The position numbers were made by a program, and so were the translations under genes. The notes under the pieces were generated by a model. The model worked only from the letters and a program-made list of their open reading frames with translations, ran no database searches and had not been told where the DNA came from. Below, one piece after another: positions 1 to 8,559 of a stretch of DNA of 64,000 nt (its first letter is position 1; the number at the start of each line of letters is the position of its first letter). This DNA is from DASUPK01 sp963695805 (lineage in GTDB: Bacteria; Actinomycetota; Thermoleophilia; Solirubrobacterales; 70-9), in assembly GCA_963695805.1 (NCBI GenBank), contig CAVOHV010000015.1, forward strand, positions 361,784 through 425,783, read 5' to 3'.

Positions 1-1169
1 GCGAGCTCAACACGCGGATCGACGCAATCAGAGCCGAGCAGAACAAGCTCTCCTCGGAGATCGAGGAGGCCGCCAGGGCGGGCAAGGTCAACGAGCCGGA
101 GTTCGCCGAGTTGCGCCAGAAGTCGAGCGCGCTCAAGTCGGAGCTCAAAGAGCTCGAGCCGCAGCTCGACGAGCTCGACCGGCGGCGGGAGGAGCTGCTC
201 GTCTCGCTTCCCAACCTGGCGGAGCCCGAGGCGCCCGACGGCGATACCGAGGAGGACAACGTCACGCTGCGCGAGGTGGGGGAGCGCCCTGACTTCGACT
301 TCGAGCCGCTCGACCACCTCGACCTCGGCCAACGACACGGCTGGATCGAGATGGAGGCGGCGGCGAACCTCTCCGGCTCGCGCTTCGCCTACCTGCTCGG
401 CGATCTGGTCATGGTCGAGCTGGCGCTGATCCGCTTCGCCGTTGAGCTGATCCGCGCGGAGGGCTTCCAGCCGACCGTCCCGCCAGTGCTCGTCCGCGAG
501 CGCGCCCTCTACGGAACTGGCGTATTCCCGGGCGACCGCGAGATGATCTACGAGGTGCCGAAGGACGAGCTCTTCCTGGTCGGCACCTCCGAGGTCTCAC
601 TTGCCTCCCTGCATGCGGACCAGATCATGGACGCGGACGAGCTGCCCAAGCGCTACGGCGGTATTTCGACGTGCTTCCGGAGAGAGGCCGGCGCCGCTGG
701 CCGTGACACGCGGGGGATCTTCCGCGTCCATCAGTTCGACAAGGTCGAGATGTTCAGCTTCGTCGAACCGGACGCCTCCCGCGAGGAGCACGAGAGGATC
801 CTCGCGATCCAAGAGCGCATCCTCAGCGCTCTTGAGATTCCCTACCGGGTGGTGGACATCGCGGTGGGTGACCTCGGCGCTCCCGCCGCCCGCAAGTTCG
901 ATTGCGAGGCCTGGATTCCGAGCCAGGCGCGCTACCGCGAGTTGACAAGCTGCTCGAACACCACCGACTATCAGGCACGACGCCTGTCCAGTCGGTACCG
1001 TCCCGCGCAAGGAGAATCCCCGGAACCTGTGCACACTCTGAACGGAACCGCAGTCGCTGTGGGTCGAACCCTGATCGCGCTGCTGGAGAACGGACAGAGG
1101 GAGGACGGAACGGTGGATCTTCCGACCGCATTGCAGGAATTTGGCACTCCGGAAAGGATTCCCACCTAA
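1..1169 (+). CDS. serS: Seryl-tRNA synthetase, 5' end cut by window edge
   Basis: Class II aminoacyl-tRNA synthetase that charges tRNA-Ser with serine in the cytoplasm. The frame is open from base 3, so the first residues of the N-terminal tRNA-binding coiled-coil arm lie outside the window; the visible arm is rich in Glu, Lys and Leu (about the first 65 residues). The catalytic domain follows, with the motif 2 region (ISTCFRREAGAAGRDTRGIF) and the C-terminal motif 3 region (HTLNGTAVAVGRTLIALLEN). An in-frame TTG at 111 is an internal Leu codon, not a start. The stop TAA overlaps the ATG of the next gene (TAATG), suggesting translational coupling to the response regulator. Two tRNA-Ser genes also lie in this window. 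Confidence 0.96.
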   Translation, partial: ELNTRIDAIRAEQNKLSSEIEEAARAGKVNEPEFAELRQKSSALKSELKELEPQLDELDRRREELLVSLPNLAEPEAPDGDTEEDNVTLREVGERPDFDFEPLDHLDLGQRHGWIEMEAAANLSGSRFAYLLGDLVMVELALIRFAVELIRAEGFQPTVPPVLVRERALYGTGVFPGDREMIYEVPKDELFLVGTSEVSLASLHADQIMDADELPKRYGGISTCFRREAGAAGRDTRGIFRVHQFDKVEMFSFVEPDASREEHERILAIQERILSALEIPYRVVDIAVGDLGAPAARKFDCEAWIPSQARYRELTSCSNTTDYQARRLSSRYRPAQGESPEPVHTLNGTAVAVGRTLIALLENGQREDGTVDLPTALQEFGTPERIPT

Positions 1170-1813
1170 TGACGCCCGCCTCCTCCCCCAAACGAGTGGT
1201 CCTCTGCGACGACCACGAGATCGTGCGCGAAGCGATCAAGGCGCGGATGGCCGACGTCGAAGGAGTCGAGATCGTCGGCGAGGCCGAGACCGGCGAGGAG
1301 GTCGTCGATGTCGTCAAGGACCTCGAGCCCGACGTCTGCATCGTCGACGTCGAGCTGCCGGGCAAGGACGGCATCGACGCCACCAAGGACATCCTCAAGG
1401 CCCGCCCCGAGACCAGGGTGATCATCTTCACTGCCCACGCCCAGCCCGACCTCCTGACGCTGGCGCTCCGGGCAGGCGCCTCCGGCTATGTGCTGAAGTC
1501 GGCCCCGAGCGAGGACATCGCTCGCGCGATCGAGGTGGTCGCGGGCGGGGGCACCTTCGTCGGCACCGAGCTCGGTCAGGGCGCGGGAGAGGTCGAGAAG
1601 CTGCTCGAGCTGACCCCCCGCGAGCGTGAGATCCTCGAGCTGCTCGCGGAGGGCCTGCGCGTCAAGCAGATCGCCGATCGTCTCTCGCTCAGCCCCGCCA
1701 CGGTCCACACCCACGTCCGGAATGCCATCGCCCGGATGGAGGTCGACACGCGGACCGAGGCGGTTGCCCTAGCCGTGCGCTTCAGTTATCTGGGCGCCGG
1801 CGGCAAGGTCTGA
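1169..1813 (+). CDS. NarL/LuxR-family response regulator
   Basis: A 214-residue two-component response regulator. The N-terminal receiver domain (about residues 8-125) has the acidic pair (CDDHE), the likely phospho-Asp in CIVDVELPGKDG, the Thr/Ser switch (IIFTAHA) and the conserved Lys (YVLKSA). A C-terminal LuxR helix-turn-helix (about 145-205) follows, with LTPREREILELLAEG and the recognition helix SPATVHTHVRN. The ATG at 1169 overlaps the serS stop and gives the natural receiver N-terminus; upstream in-frame starts lie inside serS. No histidine kinase is adjacent, so its partner is encoded elsewhere. It probably acts as a DNA-binding transcription factor, with unknown targets. Confidence 0.93.
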   Translation: MTPASSPKRVVLCDDHEIVREAIKARMADVEGVEIVGEAETGEEVVDVVKDLEPDVCIVDVELPGKDGIDATKDILKARPETRVIIFTAHAQPDLLTLALRAGASGYVLKSAPSEDIARAIEVVAGGGTFVGTELGQGAGEVEKLLELTPREREILELLAEGLRVKQIADRLSLSPATVHTHVRNAIARMEVDTRTEAVALAVRFSYLGAGGKV

Positions 1814-1826
1814 GCTCTGAGTTGAG

Positions 1827-2231
1827 TTAGGAGTCGTCCTCGGGCTTGAACTCGAGGGCGCACCCGTTGATGCAGTAGCGCTGGCCGGTCGTGTCAGCCG
1901 GGCCGTCGTTGAAGACGTGGCCCAGGTGGGCGTCACAGCGTGAGCAGAGGACCTCGGTCCGCCGCATCAGGAAGCTGTTGTCCGCCTCGGTCTCGACGAA
2001 CTCATCGCCCATCGGCCTGTCGAAGCTTGGCCAGCCGGTGCCGGAATCGAACTTGTTGTCCGAGCTGAACACCGGCTGCCCGCAGGCCACACAAACGAAC
2101 TCTCCCGGCTCCTTGACGTCGTTGAGCTCGCTGGTGAACGGCGCCTCGGTGCCCTTGTTGCGCACCACCTCGTACTGCTCGGGGGTGAGCTCCTGGCGCC
2201 ACTCCTGCTCGCTCTTCTTGACCTTCTCCAA
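1827..2231 (-). CDS. msrB: Peptide-methionine (R)-S-oxide reductase MsrB
   Basis: Reduces the R-sulfoxide of methionine in oxidised proteins, using thioredoxin. At 134 residues it has normal length for a stand-alone MsrB. Two zinc-binding CxxC pairs are visible (CVACG and CSRCDAH). The substrate-pocket segment FDSGTGWPSF, the HLGHVFNDGP motif and the catalytic Cys in RYCINGCAL are all present. The extra Cys three residues after the catalytic one (most homologues have Ser or Ala there) is a small oddity. The TTG start at 2231 is preceded by GAGG at about 8-nt spacing. It is convergent with the response regulator gene. Confidence 0.95.
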   Translation of the reverse strand: MEKVKKSEQEWRQELTPEQYEVVRNKGTEAPFTSELNDVKEPGEFVCVACGQPVFSSDNKFDSGTGWPSFDRPMGDEFVETEADNSFLMRRTEVLCSRCDAHLGHVFNDGPADTTGQRYCINGCALEFKPEDDS

Positions 2232-2322
2232 AGTCTTTACCTCGCTTCCTTGGGGGTACTGACCAGGTTAACCCGGTCGATTACACAGTCCACCGGGCGG
2301 CCGCTTCGTTACGGAAATTAGG

Positions 2323-3135
2323 ATGCCGCCGGTGCCCGAATCGTTCTACGAGCCCGACGGGGATCACTACGTCGCCACCGAGCTCACCCGCGGGCCCTGG
2401 GATCCCGGTGCACAGCACGCCGGGCCGCCCGCCGCCCTGATCGGCCGGGAGATCGAGCGTCTCGGCGGAGGCAGGATGGGCGGCGGCGACGGCCCTCCCG
2501 CGCAGGTGGCGCGGGTCACCTACGAAATCCTCCGGTCGGTCCCGATCGCGCGCCTTCGCGTCGAGGCCGAGGTTGTCCGCCCCGGTCGCCGCGTCGAGCT
2601 GGTCGAGGCCACACTGGCCGACGAGGACGGTGAGCCCCTGGTCCGCGCTCGGGGCTGGCGCCTGCGCACCGATCGGGTCAACTTCGAGCCGCCGGCACGG
2701 AGCGAGGATCCGCCGCCGGGACCCGACCAAGCGACGCCGGAGAGATTCCCGGACGTCGGGTTCGAGACCGGCTACCACTCGGTGGTGGAACACCGGTTCG
2801 CGCGGGGCTCCTTCGCCGAGCTCGGGCCGGCGACGGTCTGGCTGCGCATGGGCGTCCCCCTGCTCCCCGGCGAGGACCCGAGCCCGCTGCAGCGGGTGCT
2901 GGTCGCGGCCGATTCAGGCAACGGGGTAAGCGTCACCCTGGACTGGCGGCGCCACCTCTTCATCAACGTGGACCTCACCGTGCACCTCCACCGGATGCCC
3001 GCCGGGGAGTGGGTCTGCCTCGACGCCGAGACCTTCCCGGAGGCGAGCGGCGTCGGGATGGCGGACACCCAGCTGCTGGATGAGCGCGGCCAGATCGGCA
3101 GGGCGGTCCAGACCCTGCTGGTGGCGGAGCGCTAG
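2323..3135 (+). CDS. Thioesterase-like (TesB-type double hotdog) protein
   Basis: A 270-residue protein of the thioesterase-like superfamily, with two hotdog halves in tandem. The first half has the family-like opening (WDPGAQHAGPPAALIGREIE) and the strand YEILRSVPIARLRVEAEVVRPGRR; the second half carries SVTLDWRRHLFINVDLTVHL and ends with GVGMADTQLLDERGQIGRAVQTLLV. These double-hotdog proteins hydrolyse or bind acyl-CoA esters; the substrate cannot be read from the sequence. No signal peptide, so cytoplasmic. It stands alone between msrB and a secreted-protein gene. Confidence 0.78.
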   Translation: MPPVPESFYEPDGDHYVATELTRGPWDPGAQHAGPPAALIGREIERLGGGRMGGGDGPPAQVARVTYEILRSVPIARLRVEAEVVRPGRRVELVEATLADEDGEPLVRARGWRLRTDRVNFEPPARSEDPPPGPDQATPERFPDVGFETGYHSVVEHRFARGSFAELGPATVWLRMGVPLLPGEDPSPLQRVLVAADSGNGVSVTLDWRRHLFINVDLTVHLHRMPAGEWVCLDAETFPEASGVGMADTQLLDERGQIGRAVQTLLVAER

Positions 3136-3193
3136 CGGCGCATAACGATTTACACCGTGCGAGACTGCCCGCGGTAGGGATCCCGGGGAGCGG

Positions 3194-4372
3194 ATGCGGA
3201 GAGTCATGGACAAGCGCAGGCAGGGTCGTCGCGGCTTGATCGCCGCTGGCCTGGCGACGCTCGCCTGCACGCTCGGCCTGTCGGGGATCGCGACGGCCGG
3301 ACCGGACCAGCTAAAGGGCGGGTCCGTGGTGATCCAGCTGCAGAACGCGCGCGGCCTGAAGCTGAAGCCGAAGAACCTCAACCTGCGGATCGCCAGCGGG
3401 TCGGTCGACCCCATCTCCGGCGCCGGGACGGTGCAGGTCAACGGCGCCTTCCGGGCGAAGCGTGGCAAGGGCAAGGCCAAGGTGAAGATCACCCGCCTGA
3501 GCCTTGGGGCCAACGGCGGGCCGGGCAATATTGCGGCGAAGGTGGGCAAGAGCAATGTCGGCTCGTTCGCCACGCTCTCCGGCGGAACGGTCGCTAGAAA
3601 CGGCTTCGGCGCGACCATCTCGAACATCACCGCCAAGATCGCCGGCAAGGGCGCGCAGGCGCTCAGTCGTGCCTTTTCGCCGACCAAGGGCAAAGGAGCC
3701 AAGAAGTCCGCCGGCGGCCGGGTCAAGGCGGGGCAGCCGCTCGGGACGATCGTCTCGATCACCACCGATCCCCTCGCGGTCGAGGTCGTGCCCGGAACCG
3801 GCACCCTCACCCTCCACACCGACCTTGGCGGGGCCTTCGCCAGCAAGCTTCCGCAGCACTGCATCTCCCTGCTGGGCGTCACCGCGATCCCACCGGGCGA
3901 GATGCTGCTGGTTCCTCCAGGCGCCTTCTCATTCCCTGTGTCGGGTGGTTCTGCCGCCCCCGACTTCAGCGCCGGCGAGGTACTGACCGCCGGTGGTCAG
4001 GCGCTGACCAAGGACAATGGACTCCTCACCCCGGGATCCTGCACGGGTACTGCCCCTCCGGTCGGAACCAAACTGGTGAGCACGGAGATCGGCGTGAACT
4101 TCGCCAACAACCTCCTCAACTCAACGGCGGCGCTGCCGACCGGGACGAGCCTCAGGGCCCCGCTCGCGGACATCGATTTCTCGACGGGCTCCCGGTCGTT
4201 CGACCCGAGCACAAACACTCTGTCCGTCACCAACGCGACCGTCGGGCTCAGCTTTCCAGCCGCCCTGACGCTGAATGAGTTCTTCCCGACTCAGTCGGGG
4301 AACCCAGGCGACGATTTCGTCGAGGGCGACGGGATCGGCACGATCGACCTCACCGGCGTCAAGCTGCGCTAG
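3194..4372 (+). CDS. Secreted protein, possibly HtaA-like domain
   Basis: A 392-residue exported protein of unknown function. The N-terminus has a basic stretch, a hydrophobic core (about residues 16-34) and an Ala-x-Ala-like cleavage region near IATAG. The rest is beta-rich with repeated short strands and Gly/Ser/Thr-rich loops, and a Lys-rich segment near residues 90-105. It resembles the HtaA-type/heme-binding-like repeat proteins that actinobacteria secrete, but I see no unambiguous motif. The stop codon at 4370-4372 lies directly against the 3' end of the opposing tRNA-Ser gene, so the two are back to back with no spacer. Confidence 0.6.
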   Translation: MRRVMDKRRQGRRGLIAAGLATLACTLGLSGIATAGPDQLKGGSVVIQLQNARGLKLKPKNLNLRIASGSVDPISGAGTVQVNGAFRAKRGKGKAKVKITRLSLGANGGPGNIAAKVGKSNVGSFATLSGGTVARNGFGATISNITAKIAGKGAQALSRAFSPTKGKGAKKSAGGRVKAGQPLGTIVSITTDPLAVEVVPGTGTLTLHTDLGGAFASKLPQHCISLLGVTAIPPGEMLLVPPGAFSFPVSGGSAAPDFSAGEVLTAGGQALTKDNGLLTPGSCTGTAPPVGTKLVSTEIGVNFANNLLNSTAALPTGTSLRAPLADIDFSTGSRSFDPSTNTLSVTNATVGLSFPAALTLNEFFPTQSGNPGDDFVEGDGIGTIDLTGVKLR

Positions 4373-4463
4373 CGGAGGGGGAGGGATTCGAACCCCCGGA
4401 CCGGGAGGACCCGGTCAACAGCTTTCAAGGCTGCCGCAATCAACCAGACTCTGCCACCCCTCC
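4373..4463 (-). tRNA. tRNA-Ser(TGA)
   Basis: A type II tRNA with a long variable arm. The acceptor strands GGAGGGG/CCCCTCC pair perfectly, with discriminator G. The anticodon loop CTTGAAA gives anticodon TGA on a GCAGC/GCTGT stem, and the T-arm is GGGGGTTCGAATCCCTC. The extra arm (ACCGGGTCCTCCCGGT region) folds into its own stem, as expected for tRNA-Ser. Confidence 0.95.
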
Positions 4464-4493
4464 GGGTGAGGCAAGGCTATCTACGCTGCAGCC

Positions 4494-5819
4494 ATGCCTG
4501 AATGGCGCAATTGGACGGGGGATCAGCGCTGCGTCCCAGCAAGGATCGAGCGGCCTCGGGATCGGGGCGACCTGATCGAGGCGGTGAAGCGGGCCACCGA
4601 CCAGGGCCTAACCGTCCGCGCCGTCGGTTCGGGCCATTCCTTCACCGATGTGGCGTGCACGGGCGGGGTTCTGTTCGAGATGGACGGCCTGGACCGCGTG
4701 CTGGACGTCCAGCGCGACTCGGGCCTGGTCAAGGTGGAGGCGGGCATCGGCCTGCGAGCGCTGAGCGAGCTGATCTGGGGCCATGGCATGGCCCTCGAGA
4801 ACCTCGGCGACATCGACCGGCAGACGATCTCCGGCGCGGTCGCCACAGGCACGCATGGCACCGGGTCCCGTTTTCGCAACCTCTCCTCGGTGATCGAGGC
4901 GATGGAGCTGGTTCTGCCCGACGGGACCCTGCTCGACGTCTCCCCGGCCTCTGAGCCTGAGTTGCTGCCGGCCGCACGGATTGGCCTCGGGGCGCTCGGT
5001 GTGATCGCAAGCCTGACGCTCCAGACCGTACCGGCGTTCACCATCCGCCGCACCGACTCGCCGCTGCCGCTGAGCGAGACGCTCGAGCGGCTCCAGGACC
5101 TGGCCGACGGCTCGGACCATTTCGAGTTCTATGTCTTCCCCCACACCGAGGTGGCCTTGCTCCGCCAGAGCAATCGCACCGACGAGCCGCCGAACCCGCG
5201 CAACGCCGCGCTCGAGTTCGGCCAAGAGGTGATCCTCGAGAACTGGGTTCTGGGGGCGATTGCGCGCGCCGGGCGCCTGCTGCCGTCCAGGATCCCGAGG
5301 CTCTCGCGCTTCGTCTCCTCGCAGCTCGCCAAGAGCGTCAAGACGGATCGCAGCTACCGCGTCTTCGCCAGCAGGCGGATGGTCCGCTTCACCGAGATGG
5401 AGTACGCGATCCCGCGCCGCCACGCAGCCGAGGCAATCCCGAGGGTGCTCGAGGCGGCCGAGCGGGCGGACCCGCCGGTCGGCTTCCCCATCGAGGTGCG
5501 GTTCGTCGCCGGCGACGACTCGATGCTCAGCCCGGCCCACGATCGGGACACCTGCTACATCGCGGTCCACCAGTACCAGGGGATGGCCTGGGAGAGCTAC
5601 TTCCGCTCGGTCGAGGCGATCATGGACTCCTACGGCGGCCGCCCGCATTGGGGCAAGCGCCACTTCCAGACGGCCACGACGCTGGCCGAGCGCTATCCGC
5701 GCTGGGAGGATTTTCTCGCCGCCCGCGCCCGCCTCGACCCCGAGGGCACCTTCCGGAACCAGTACCTGGACCGGGTGCTGGGTCCTACGAGATCAGCTCT
5801 CCAAGCCGCGCGGACCTGA
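4494..5819 (+). CDS. FAD-linked sugar-1,4-lactone oxidase (D-arabinono-1,4-lactone oxidase family)
   Basis: A 441-residue flavoprotein of the VAO family. The N-terminal FAD-binding domain (about residues 12-180) includes GSGHSF, whose His is the usual covalent FAD attachment point, and GAVATGTHGTG. The C-terminal ALO domain ends with the family signature around RPHWGKRHF. Members oxidise aldonolactones or alditols with O2, giving H2O2. In actinobacteria this family often neighbours an amino-acid deaminase/aldolase gene; here that gene lies one gene away (8560-9885, opposite strand). The 3' end overlaps the convergent GGDEF-EAL gene by 35 bp. Confidence 0.9.
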   Translation: MPEWRNWTGDQRCVPARIERPRDRGDLIEAVKRATDQGLTVRAVGSGHSFTDVACTGGVLFEMDGLDRVLDVQRDSGLVKVEAGIGLRALSELIWGHGMALENLGDIDRQTISGAVATGTHGTGSRFRNLSSVIEAMELVLPDGTLLDVSPASEPELLPAARIGLGALGVIASLTLQTVPAFTIRRTDSPLPLSETLERLQDLADGSDHFEFYVFPHTEVALLRQSNRTDEPPNPRNAALEFGQEVILENWVLGAIARAGRLLPSRIPRLSRFVSSQLAKSVKTDRSYRVFASRRMVRFTEMEYAIPRRHAAEAIPRVLEAAERADPPVGFPIEVRFVAGDDSMLSPAHDRDTCYIAVHQYQGMAWESYFRSVEAIMDSYGGRPHWGKRHFQTATTLAERYPRWEDFLAARARLDPEGTFRNQYLDRVLGPTRSALQAART

Positions 5820-8436
5820 ACGCCTCGGCGAGCGCTTCCGGGGGCTGCGGGCGGGCGAAGTAGTAGCCCTGTCCCCGGTCGCAGTGGAGCGCCTGGAGCT
5901 CGCGCAACTGCTCATCGCGCTCGACCCCCTCCGCGGTCGCGGTCAACTTGAGCCCGTGGGCGAGCCCGATGATCGCCGCCACCCCGGCCGAGTCCTCGGG
6001 GGAGCGGCCCAGGCCGGCGATGAAGGAGGCGTCGATTTTGATCGCGTTGATGCGTGGCAGCCGCTTCAGGCTGCCGAAGGAGGAGATCGCGACTCCGAAG
6101 TCGTCGATCAACAGGCGGATGCCGAGCTCGCGGAGGTCGGGGAGCGCGCTGAGGGCGGCCGCGCGCCGATCCATCATCGCCCGCTCGTTGATCTCCAGGC
6201 AGATGCAGGAGGCGGGCAGCCGGACGTCGGCGATCGCCTGGGCGACCTTCCGGCTCAGATCGGGGTCCGCAAGGCGGCGCTCGCTGATGTTCACCGAGAC
6301 CGTGAAGCGCTCGCCCTGGGGCATCTCGGCCCTCCAGATCGCCGCCTGGTGGCAGGCCTGGCGCAGCACGAGGTCGTCGAGGTCGGCGATCAGGTCGCTC
6401 GTCTCCGCTACGAAGAGGAACTGGGCGGGCTCGAGCAGCCCGCGCTCGGGGTGCCGCCAGCGCACCAGCGCCTCGGCACCGGTGATCGCTCCGGTGATCA
6501 GGTCGACCTCCGGCTGGTAGTGGACGACGATCTCGTCACCGGCGAGCGCCTCGCGGAGCTCGCGCTCAAGACTTGCCCGGTCGGTATCGCCCTGGCGCAT
6601 CCAGCTCTCGAACAGGGCGTAACGGGACTTGCCGGCGGCCTTCGCCCGGTACATAGCCATGTCCGCCTCTCCGAGCATCTCGTCCGGTTCCTCCACACTG
6701 ACGCCCGGTCCATAGAGCGAGATCCCGATGCTCGCCGCCTGAACGATCTCCCGGTCCTGGATCACGACTGGCCGCGTCAGCGCCTGGATGACGCGATCGG
6801 CAATCCTCTTCGCGTCAGCCTCACCGACGCCTTCGCAGAGCAGGGCGAACTCATCGCCGCCGAGACGGGCGAGCGTGTCGCCGGCTCGCAGCAGCAGCTC
6901 CAGGCGCCGGGCGACCTCGATCAGCACCTGGTCGCCGGCGCCGTGCCCGAGTGTGTCGTTCACGAGCTTGAAGCCGTCGAGGTCGAGGTAGATGATCGCG
7001 AAGCCCAGGGATGTGCGGCGGGCTGTCGCCATCCTGACCCGGTCCGCGAACAGGGTCCGGTTCGGCAGGCCGGTGAGCGAGTCGTGGAGTGCCTGCCTGG
7101 TGAGCCGCTCCTCGGACTCCTTGCGCTCGGAAATGTCCTCCATTTGCGCGATCAGATAGCTGAGGACCCCCCGGCTGTCGTAGACGGGCGAGACAGTCAG
7201 GGAGATCCAGACCGGATGCCCCCTGGCGTGCTGACAGCGCGTCTCGCCGCGGTGGCCGTAGCTCTCGCCGTCGGCGACATTGCGGAGCGCGTCGACCTCG
7301 CGCGCGCGGTCATCCGAGTAGATGATCTCGCCGAACCGCTGGCCGAGCAGGCTGTGCTCGGTGCGGCCGCAGATCTCGGAGACGGCTCGGTTGACGCGCT
7401 GGAAGCTGCCATCGAGCGCCACGAGCGCCATGCCGACGCGGCTGTCGTCGAAGGCTTTGCGGAAGCGCTCCTCGGCCTCGCGCAAGGCGGTCTCCGTCGC
7501 CTGCCGCTCGCTGATGTCGCGCACGAAGGCGTGGAAGCGCCACTCGCCCCTCTCGTGAAGGGCGGAGATGGAGAGCTCGATGGGCACCTCGGTGCCGTCG
7601 CGGCGCAGGCCCTCGACCTCGAGCCGCCTCGCCATCATCGGCACCTCATCGCTCGCGAGGAAGCTCGCCAGCCCCCTGAGGTGGGCATCTCGGTGGTGGC
7701 GGGGGATGATCGTCTGATGGACGGGCCGCCCGACGATCTCATCCCGGCCCCAGCCGAAGAGCCGCTCCGCCTGCGGGTTCCACTCGCGGATCAGGCCTTC
7801 CTGGTCGATCGAGATGAAGGCCTCCTGGGAGGTCTGGAGGATGGACCTCGACTGGCGAGTGGTCTGTCGCAGGGCGAGGATGACGAGGTGGACGGCGAGG
7901 CCGACGGTGGAGGCGAGCCCCACCGCGACCGCCGCCCGCAGGAACTGCTGGCCGGTGTCGGTGAGCGGTTCTCCGATCACGACGGGCACGGTCAGAGTCA
8001 GCGCCATGGCGACGATCGACACACCCAGCTCGCGGCCGGTTCCGAAGACGGCGAACCAGACGACCGGCAGAGCAACCAGCGGGTCGAAGATGCTCGAAGA
8101 GCCCTCGCTTGCGTCCCGCAGGAGTCCGACGACGACGAAGTAGGCGAGCAGCGGCACCGCCTGAGTCCAGGCTGGAAGCCGGGCCCAGGGAAGCTCGAGG
8201 ACGAGGACGATCAGGATCGCGGTCAGCGCGGCCGCGACCAGTACCCGCGGGTCCGTGACTGAGGTGGCCGCGAACGGCAGCAGAACGAAGGGCAGGATCG
8301 CCCCCAGCACGAACGGCGTTGTGCGCCTGTTGACGTCCACCCCCTCGAAGAACCGCCCCCGTTCGATGTCAGGGGCGAGCGAACGAGACCACCCCCGACC
8401 GGGGTTCTCGCGGGCAGCGGCACGGACCCTGCGCAA
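5785..8436 (-). CDS. Membrane PAS-PAS-GGDEF-EAL cyclic-di-GMP enzyme
   Basis: An 883-residue bifunctional c-di-GMP signalling protein. About six N-terminal membrane segments (to about residue 210) are followed by two PAS domains (around 215-330 and 340-450), then a GGDEF diguanylate cyclase with an intact RLGGDEF active site and an upstream RAGD matching the product-inhibition I-site, then an EAL phosphodiesterase. The EAL domain keeps EALVRW, NIS, EIN, IDDFG, IKID and AEGVE, so both activities are plausible; loop 6 reads DDFGVA rather than the common DDFGTG. The start is TTG at 8436, preceded by GAGGAG at short spacing. The membrane plus PAS input suggests an environmental or redox sensor. 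Confidence 0.93.
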   Translation of the reverse strand: MRRVRAAARENPGRGWSRSLAPDIERGRFFEGVDVNRRTTPFVLGAILPFVLLPFAATSVTDPRVLVAAALTAILIVLVLELPWARLPAWTQAVPLLAYFVVVGLLRDASEGSSSIFDPLVALPVVWFAVFGTGRELGVSIVAMALTLTVPVVIGEPLTDTGQQFLRAAVAVGLASTVGLAVHLVILALRQTTRQSRSILQTSQEAFISIDQEGLIREWNPQAERLFGWGRDEIVGRPVHQTIIPRHHRDAHLRGLASFLASDEVPMMARRLEVEGLRRDGTEVPIELSISALHERGEWRFHAFVRDISERQATETALREAEERFRKAFDDSRVGMALVALDGSFQRVNRAVSEICGRTEHSLLGQRFGEIIYSDDRAREVDALRNVADGESYGHRGETRCQHARGHPVWISLTVSPVYDSRGVLSYLIAQMEDISERKESEERLTRQALHDSLTGLPNRTLFADRVRMATARRTSLGFAIIYLDLDGFKLVNDTLGHGAGDQVLIEVARRLELLLRAGDTLARLGGDEFALLCEGVGEADAKRIADRVIQALTRPVVIQDREIVQAASIGISLYGPGVSVEEPDEMLGEADMAMYRAKAAGKSRYALFESWMRQGDTDRASLERELREALAGDEIVVHYQPEVDLITGAITGAEALVRWRHPERGLLEPAQFLFVAETSDLIADLDDLVLRQACHQAAIWRAEMPQGERFTVSVNISERRLADPDLSRKVAQAIADVRLPASCICLEINERAMMDRRAAALSALPDLRELGIRLLIDDFGVAISSFGSLKRLPRINAIKIDASFIAGLGRSPEDSAGVAAIIGLAHGLKLTATAEGVERDEQLRELQALHCDRGQGYYFARPQPPEALAEAFRSARLGELIS

Positions 8437-8482
8437 TCGGCTCCTCTTTCCCCCCCTGTATTACCCCCAAATTGCGGCCCGG

Positions 8483-8496
8483 CCCGCCCTGGCGGG
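8483..8496 (-). terminator. Hairpin in the spacer below the deaminase gene
   Basis: CCCGCC and GGCGGG pair perfectly around a 2-nt loop, in the 123-bp spacer between the end of the deaminase/aldolase gene and the start of the GGDEF-EAL gene on the same strand. No U-tract follows, so termination is only a possibility. Confidence 0.25.
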
Positions 8497-8559
8497 AGGT
8501 TGAAGGTAGGGGTCACCCGAGGCCCTAGGTAAGACCGTTATTCAGTATTGGACGTATTG

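Noticed and set aside
5260..8262. A 1000-codon open frame on the plus strand across the GGDEF-EAL gene
   Set aside because: It runs antisense to a well-supported protein and has Arg/Gly/Leu/Asp-rich low-complexity translation typical of the opposite strand of a GC-rich gene; no domain.
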